From NCBI GenBank assembly GCA_002316835.1, contig DCEG01000045.1, positions 749 to 18,179 on the forward strand: DNA of 17,431 bases, given 5' to 3'. Positions within the stretch are counted from its first letter, which is position 1, and each line of letters starts with the position of its first letter. Below the pieces are notes generated by a model that was given only the letters and a program-made list of their open reading frames with translations, was not told where the DNA came from and made no database searches. Below, piece by piece: positions 13,353-17,431 of this stretch. This DNA is from Bacteroidales bacterium UBA1035 (GTDB taxonomy: Bacteria; Bacteroidota; Bacteroidia; Bacteroidales; Dysgonomonadaceae). Made by a program: the position numbers and the translations under genes.

Positions 13353-14605
13353 AATCAAACGATAACAGCAGATATGCCCAATCGACTGTATCCACACACG
13401 AATTGCCTAACGGTTTACGCATTATTCATCAACCATTTCCATCGGAAATATCGTATTGTGGAATTGTAGTTAACACCGGATCTCGTGACGAATTCCCTGA
13501 TGAACACGGAATGGCCCATTTTGTGGAGCATCTGTTGTTTAAGGGCACTAAAAAGCGCAAAGCGCATCACGTTATCAATCGAATGGAGAACGTTGGAGGC
13601 GAACTTAACGCATACACTACAAAAGAAGAAACGTTTATATACACTACGTTTCTATCCGAATATTTTGAGAGAGCAATGGAATTGCTGAGCGATATTGTTT
13701 TTCATTCCACTTTCCCTGAAAATCAAATTTTAAAAGAAAGAGATGTTATTTTAGATGAGATAAACAGTTATATCGACTCGCCATCGGAATTGATCTTTGA
13801 TGATTTCGAAAATTTTCTTTTTCCAAATCATGAAATCGGACATTATATATTAGGAACCACAGAAACGCTACTCAACTTAGATAGAGAAAAGATCGAAAAT
13901 TTTGTACACAGACAGTATTTGCCTGAAAATATGGTATTGTTTTCATTCGGAAAAACGCCTTTTTCTAAAGTAGTACGACTGAGTGAACAACTTTTTAATT
14001 CATCCCATACTTCACACCCAATATCAAAAAAGCGAGAACTTCCTTTAGCCGGAATACCAAAAAAACATCAGGTTGAGAAAGATACCGCTCAAACGCATGT
14101 CATACTTGGTACGCACACTTTCGATATGTTTCACTCCGATAGATATGCACTTTATCTGTTGAATCATATTTTAGGCGGTGGATCAATAAATAGCCGGCTT
14201 AACAATTCGCTTCGCGAGAAGAATGGTTTAGTGTATAACGTGGAATCGAATCTTGCTTTATATACCGATACGGGGTTATTTTCTATTTATTTTGCTTGCG
14301 ATAAAAAACAAGTAGACAGATGTTTAAAGCTGGTTGATAAGGAGTTGCAAAAAATTGTGGAATTTTCATTATCTGAAAATCAACTGGCTACTGCAAAAAA
14401 ACAATACAAAGGACAACTGGGTATTGCTTCTGAAAACAACGAAAGTATCGCGTTAAGAATAGCCAAGAGTTTTCTTCATTTTAACCACTACTTGCCTTTA
14501 GATGAAATATTCACTAAAATAGATGCAGTAACCACTGAACAAGTACAGAATTTGGCAAAGAAATTGTTTGTTCCGGAGCAGTTATATCAATTAAAATATA
14601 TATAA
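13349..14605 (+). CDS. M16-family zinc metallopeptidase
   Basis: Peptidase of 418 aa of the pitrilysin/processing-peptidase type. The inverted zinc motif HxxEH is H57-F-V-E60-H61, and the third ligand is E137 in ILDEINSY, the usual distance away. ELNAYTTKEET at 85-95 is the family block after the zinc site. The second half holds GGGSINSRLNNSLREKNGLVYNV, the substrate-binding R/Y region typical of M16 C-domains. No signal peptide is seen, so it is probably cytosolic, where the family degrades peptides. The ATG overlaps the alkD-like stop by 4 nt (ATGA). A single-domain-pair length of about 420 aa matches the bacterial M16B type (YmxG-like). No clear terminator follows; only an 8-nt inverted repeat spaced 59 nt apart (14612-14619, 14679-14686). 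Confidence 0.93.
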   Translation: MKSNDNSRYAQSTVSTHELPNGLRIIHQPFPSEISYCGIVVNTGSRDEFPDEHGMAHFVEHLLFKGTKKRKAHHVINRMENVGGELNAYTTKEETFIYTTFLSEYFERAMELLSDIVFHSTFPENQILKERDVILDEINSYIDSPSELIFDDFENFLFPNHEIGHYILGTTETLLNLDREKIENFVHRQYLPENMVLFSFGKTPFSKVVRLSEQLFNSSHTSHPISKKRELPLAGIPKKHQVEKDTAQTHVILGTHTFDMFHSDRYALYLLNHILGGGSINSRLNNSLREKNGLVYNVESNLALYTDTGLFSIYFACDKKQVDRCLKLVDKELQKIVEFSLSENQLATAKKQYKGQLGIASENNESIALRIAKSFLHFNHYLPLDEIFTKIDAVTTEQVQNLAKKLFVPEQLYQLKYI

Positions 14606-14707
14606 ACCCTAAAATTCTCTTTTGCCTAATAAAGATAAAAAAAATAGTTTTACACAGAAATTATGTTAAAAATGTGTTGAGAATTTCCCCACTATTTTTA
14701 TTGACAT

Positions 14708-14738
14708 TTTGTAACTATCATTATCTACAGTACATTTG
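14708..14738 (+). promoter_or_regulatory. Promoter for the outer membrane beta-barrel gene
   Basis: Exact TTTG at 14708-14711, a 19-nt spacer and exact TACATTTG at 14731-14738. Predicted start near 14745, so the leader is about 120 nt, long and A/T-rich. Confidence 0.65.
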
Positions 14739-14866
14739 ACGCGCATTCTTTGTAAAACATTCATTGTACAAAAACGAACAAAAGAAATGAAACGCTTGTT
14801 TAGAATAGAGTATTTTAAAAACATTATTTTTTGAACAAACTATTTTATTAATTAAAAAATTAAATT

Positions 14867-15472
14867 ATGAAAAAATTGAGATTATCATTAGTAGTTGCTA
14901 TGTTAGCTATTGTAACTGCTGCAAGTGCACAATTGAATTTAGGAATTAAAGGCGGCGTTAATATGTCGAATCTTTATGGAGATGAATTGACTGACAAAAA
15001 CATGAAAGTTGGTTTCCATGTTGGTTTAGCTGCAGATTATGACTTTGCTCCGAGCATGGCTATTCAAACTGGATTATTTTTTACCACAAAAGGTGCAAAA
15101 GTTGTTTATGATTTTCCTATTATTGGACAAATAGATGGTACAGTTAATTCTTTGAATTTGCAGTTACCCGTTCATTTTGCTTACAAACAAGAAGTTACTC
15201 CCGGAACACGTATAGTTCTTCATGGTGGTCCTTATGTAGCATATGGAGTTGGAGGTAAAATTTCTAGTGGCGATACCGATTTAGGTGATACTTTCGGGGA
15301 CAATGGTTTACTTAAACCTTTTGATGCCGGTTTAGGTCTTGGAGTTGGAGCTGAGTTCGGAAGATTCCTCGTTGATGTTGGTTGGGACATGGGTTTAGTA
15401 AATATTGCTAATTTCGACGGTGGTAATTTGAAAAATCAAAATGCATACCTTTCTTTGGGTTTTAAATTCTAA
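14867..15472 (+). CDS. PorT-type outer membrane beta-barrel protein
   Basis: Exported protein of 201 aa. Residues 1-21 are a Sec signal peptide ending ASA before Q22. The mature chain starts LNLGIKGGVNMSNLYGDE, the typical first strand of the OMP_b-brl_2/PorT family in Bacteroidota. Alternating amphipathic strands follow: VGFHVGLAADYDFAPSMAIQTGLFF, then LNLQLPVHFAYK, HGGPYVAYGVGG, GLGLGVGAEFGRFLVDVGWDMGL and AYLSLGFKF. The last residue is Phe, the usual signal for BAM-dependent insertion. It probably forms an eight-stranded barrel. Family members are abundant and mostly without a proven role. It has its own promoter (14708-14738) and a strong terminator, so it is a single-gene unit. Confidence 0.88.
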   Translation: MKKLRLSLVVAMLAIVTAASAQLNLGIKGGVNMSNLYGDELTDKNMKVGFHVGLAADYDFAPSMAIQTGLFFTTKGAKVVYDFPIIGQIDGTVNSLNLQLPVHFAYKQEVTPGTRIVLHGGPYVAYGVGGKISSGDTDLGDTFGDNGLLKPFDAGLGLGVGAEFGRFLVDVGWDMGLVNIANFDGGNLKNQNAYLSLGFKF

Positions 15473-15498
15473 TCAGAACTTATTTTTAAAAACATATG

Positions 15499-15531
15499 AA
15501 GACATCGCTCCGGTAGGAGCGATGTCTTTTT
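15499..15531 (+). terminator. Intrinsic terminator of the outer membrane protein gene
   Basis: GACATCGCTCC (15501-15511), GGTA loop, GGAGCGATGTC (15516-15526), followed by TTTTTATAT. The stem is perfect and GC-rich; A15499-A15500 can add two pairs. Confidence 0.92.
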
Positions 15532-15562
15532 ATATCCATATTCCTGCTTTTCGAATACTTCC

Positions 15563-15593
15563 TTTATTTTTTTGTAAATATTTTGTACCTTGC
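15563..15593 (+). promoter_or_regulatory. Weak candidate promoter for the GH9 gene
   Basis: TTTA at 15563-15566, a 19-nt spacer and TACCTTGC at 15586-15593, a near match to TAnnTTTG. Predicted start near 15600, 15 nt before the ATG. Both elements are imperfect; no regulator binding site is seen. Confidence 0.35.
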
Positions 15594-15614
15594 GATATCA
15601 AAAATCATTACCAA

Positions 15615-17431
15615 ATGAAAAAGTATTTATACCTGATACCTCTTTCTTTTTTTCTATCATTGACTGTTTATTCACAATCTTCCTGGCTGCGTGTAAACCA
15701 AATCGGGTATTTGGAAAACGATGTAAAAGTAGCTGTGTGGATTAGCAAAGAAAACAAACCGATAATTAAGTTCGAAATCGTTGATGTCAACTCTCAAAAA
15801 GTGGTTTACACAGGAGCCAACATCAAGCAAACCGGAGAAATTTGGGTATTCGATTCATCGGCACGATTGCATTTTTCCGAATTCAAAACTCCCGGCAGCT
15901 ATTTTATACAAGTGGGAGATATTAAATCTGTTCCGTTCAAAATCGGAAACGATGTGTATGCTGACGCATCGGAAATTCCGTTGAAGTATATGCGTCAGCA
16001 ACGATGCGGTTACAATCCGTTCCTGAAAGATTCCTGCCACGTGCACGATGCCATTTCCGTGGGCGATCCTGATGGTAAACGCGACGGTCAATATTTCAAC
16101 ACCACTGGCGGTTGGCATGATGCATCGGATTATTTACAATATGTGGCAACGTCGGCTAATGCCGTATATCAGATGTTGTTTGCCTATACACAGCATCCCG
16201 AATCGTTCGGTGATAAATATGACGCTAACGGAAACGAGGGAGCCAATGGCATTCCCGATATTCTGGACGAAGCCAAGTGGGGATTGGATTGGCTGGTGAA
16301 AATGAATCCCGATTCAAGTACCTATTTCAATCAGTTGGCAGACGACCGCGACCATATCGGCTTCACATTGCCTAACGAACAAAAAGTGGATTATGGCTGG
16401 GGTGCAGGGAAACAACGTCCGGTTTATTTCGTCAGTCCAAAACCGCAAGGATTACAAAAGTACAAAAACCGTAGTACCGGAATGGCTTCTACACTCGGAA
16501 AATACACATCATCGTTTTCGTTGGGAGCGAAAGTATTATCGAAATATTATCCCGAATTTTCCGAAATGCTGGTTCAAAAAGCGAAAGATGCATATCGCCA
16601 AGGAGTGGCAAATCCCGGTGTGTCACAAACGGCGCCCGGCGGTGCACCGTACTTCTACGAAGAAGACAATTGGGCAGATGATATGCAACTGGCGGCTGCC
16701 GAAATGTACACTACTTTCGGGCAAAAGGAATACCTTACACAAGCGATTAATTACGGCCGTTTAGAACCTGTTACGCCTTGGATGGGAGCCGATTCTGCAC
16801 GTCATTACCAATGGTATCCGTTCGTGAATTTGGGCAATTATCATTTGGCGTTGCAAAACAACGATTTGCGTGCGCGCAACGAATTCATCCGGAACATGAA
16901 AACCGGTTTGCAGCGCGTGAAGGATAGGGCAGGGGACAACGCTTTTCTGAATGGGATTCCGTTTATCTGGTGCTCCAATAATCTCACGGTTGGTTTTATC
17001 ACCCAGTGTCGGTTATACTATGAAATTACCGGCGATGATTCATACTTGGAAATTGAAACCGCCATGCGCGATTGGCTTTTCGGTTGTAATCCGTGGGGAA
17101 CATCCATGATCGTGGGTTATCCCGAACATGGCGACACTCCTATCGATCCGCATTCGGCGTTTACGCACCTGCACCAGATGCCCATTACCGGTGGAATTGT
17201 GGATGGCCCCATTTATAATTCCATTTTCAGCAGCCTTATCGGAATTTACTTGGCAAATGAAGACGAGTATGCGCCGTTCCAATCGGACTACGTGGTGTAT
17301 CACGATGATTATGCCGATTATTCCACGAACGAACCCACGATGGACGGAACAGCCTCGATGACGTATTATTTTGGATATTTGACTTCGCATGCAAGAAAAC
17401 CGCAAAAAGTGTTGGGTGGAATCGTTAGAGG
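15615..17431 (+). CDS. Secreted GH9 glycoside hydrolase with N-terminal Ig-like domain, cut by the window edge
   Basis: Continuous open frame of at least 605 codons that runs off the right edge with no stop, so the C-terminus is missing. Residues 1-20 are a Sec signal peptide (MKKYLYL..., probable cleavage VYS before Q21). Residues 22-115 look like the CelD_N immunoglobulin-like domain (WLRVNQIGYLENDVKVAVW at the start). The GH9 (alpha/alpha)6 barrel follows. GGWHDASDY holds D169 and D172; D172 is the expected base that activates water. ANGIPDILDEAKWGLDWL and the loop GCNPWGTSMIVGYPEHGDTP are typical. Histidine H513 lies in DPHSAF, where many GH9 enzymes have PHHR. E573 in NEPTMDG is the expected proton donor. 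GH9 enzymes invert and cleave beta-1,4-glucans such as cellulose, xyloglucan or mixed-linkage glucan, or act as exo-glucosaminidases. No SusC/SusD pair is in the window. Confidence 0.9.
   Translation, partial: MKKYLYLIPLSFFLSLTVYSQSSWLRVNQIGYLENDVKVAVWISKENKPIIKFEIVDVNSQKVVYTGANIKQTGEIWVFDSSARLHFSEFKTPGSYFIQVGDIKSVPFKIGNDVYADASEIPLKYMRQQRCGYNPFLKDSCHVHDAISVGDPDGKRDGQYFNTTGGWHDASDYLQYVATSANAVYQMLFAYTQHPESFGDKYDANGNEGANGIPDILDEAKWGLDWLVKMNPDSSTYFNQLADDRDHIGFTLPNEQKVDYGWGAGKQRPVYFVSPKPQGLQKYKNRSTGMASTLGKYTSSFSLGAKVLSKYYPEFSEMLVQKAKDAYRQGVANPGVSQTAPGGAPYFYEEDNWADDMQLAAAEMYTTFGQKEYLTQAINYGRLEPVTPWMGADSARHYQWYPFVNLGNYHLALQNNDLRARNEFIRNMKTGLQRVKDRAGDNAFLNGIPFIWCSNNLTVGFITQCRLYYEITGDDSYLEIETAMRDWLFGCNPWGTSMIVGYPEHGDTPIDPHSAFTHLHQMPITGGIVDGPIYNSIFSSLIGIYLANEDEYAPFQSDYVVYHDDYADYSTNEPTMDGTASMTYYFGYLTSHARKPQKVLGGIVR

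Noticed and set aside
14612..14686. An 8-nt inverted repeat (AAATTCTC / GAGAATTT) as the terminator of the M16 gene
   Set aside because: The arms are 59 nt apart with no U-run after them, so it is not a credible intrinsic terminator.
15781..17405. Several plus- and minus-strand frames of 67 to 123 codons
   Set aside because: They are out-of-frame readings of the GH9 gene, whose true frame stays open to the window end and so has no stop to define it.

Overview
The window is chromosomal DNA from a member of the Bacteroidota, most likely Bacteroidales or a close relative. The evidence is a set of sites matching the Bacteroidetes promoter (TTTG, about 19-21 nt, TAnnTTTG), a lack of strong Shine-Dalgarno sites, AT-rich spacers, a PorT-type outer membrane beta-barrel protein, a pRiA4b ORF-3-like protein next to miaA, a Stealth-family phosphotransferase and a secreted GH9 glycanase. 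No integrase, transposase, CRISPR array, phage gene or recognisable defence system is present. Most of the window is ordinary core genome.

Layout. 70-867 (-): a heavy-metal-binding domain fused to a cation diffusion facilitator. 959-1579 (+): a HAD phosphatase reading away from it. After a 338-nt spacer with its own promoter comes the most accessory-looking part, a three-gene cassette at 1918-4586 (+): a GT2-like glycosyltransferase, a Stealth sugar-phosphate transferase and a second GT2 enzyme. A hairpin terminator closes it. From 4646 to 7750 the genes are on the minus strand: rpoN (sigma-54), a PAP2-like membrane protein, gcvH and purE, with a strong hairpin between gcvH and purE. A YhhN-family membrane protein (+), a 105-aa acidic protein (-) and a 128-aa exported protein (+) follow.

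The pair 10660-11217 (pRiA4b ORF-3-like) and miaA is on the minus strand and probably ends at a hairpin about 200 nt beyond miaA. Two identical tRNA-Asn genes sit in tandem with a clear promoter and terminator (11341-11617). A compact plus-strand run then encodes a 2-hydroxyacid dehydrogenase, an AlkD-type DNA glycosylase and an M16 peptidase (11683-14605). An outer membrane beta-barrel protein with its own promoter and terminator follows. The window ends inside a secreted GH9 glycoside hydrolase that starts at 15615 and is still open at the right edge.

How they work together. The cassette at 1918-4586 probably builds or decorates a phosphate-linked surface glycan. gcvH and purE both touch glycine, one-carbon and purine metabolism. 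The tRNA-Asn genes and miaA serve translation. The dehydrogenase, AlkD and M16 genes share a transcript by position but have no obvious shared pathway. Several start codons were moved inward from the longest open frame because a promoter or terminator overlaps the upstream alternative.
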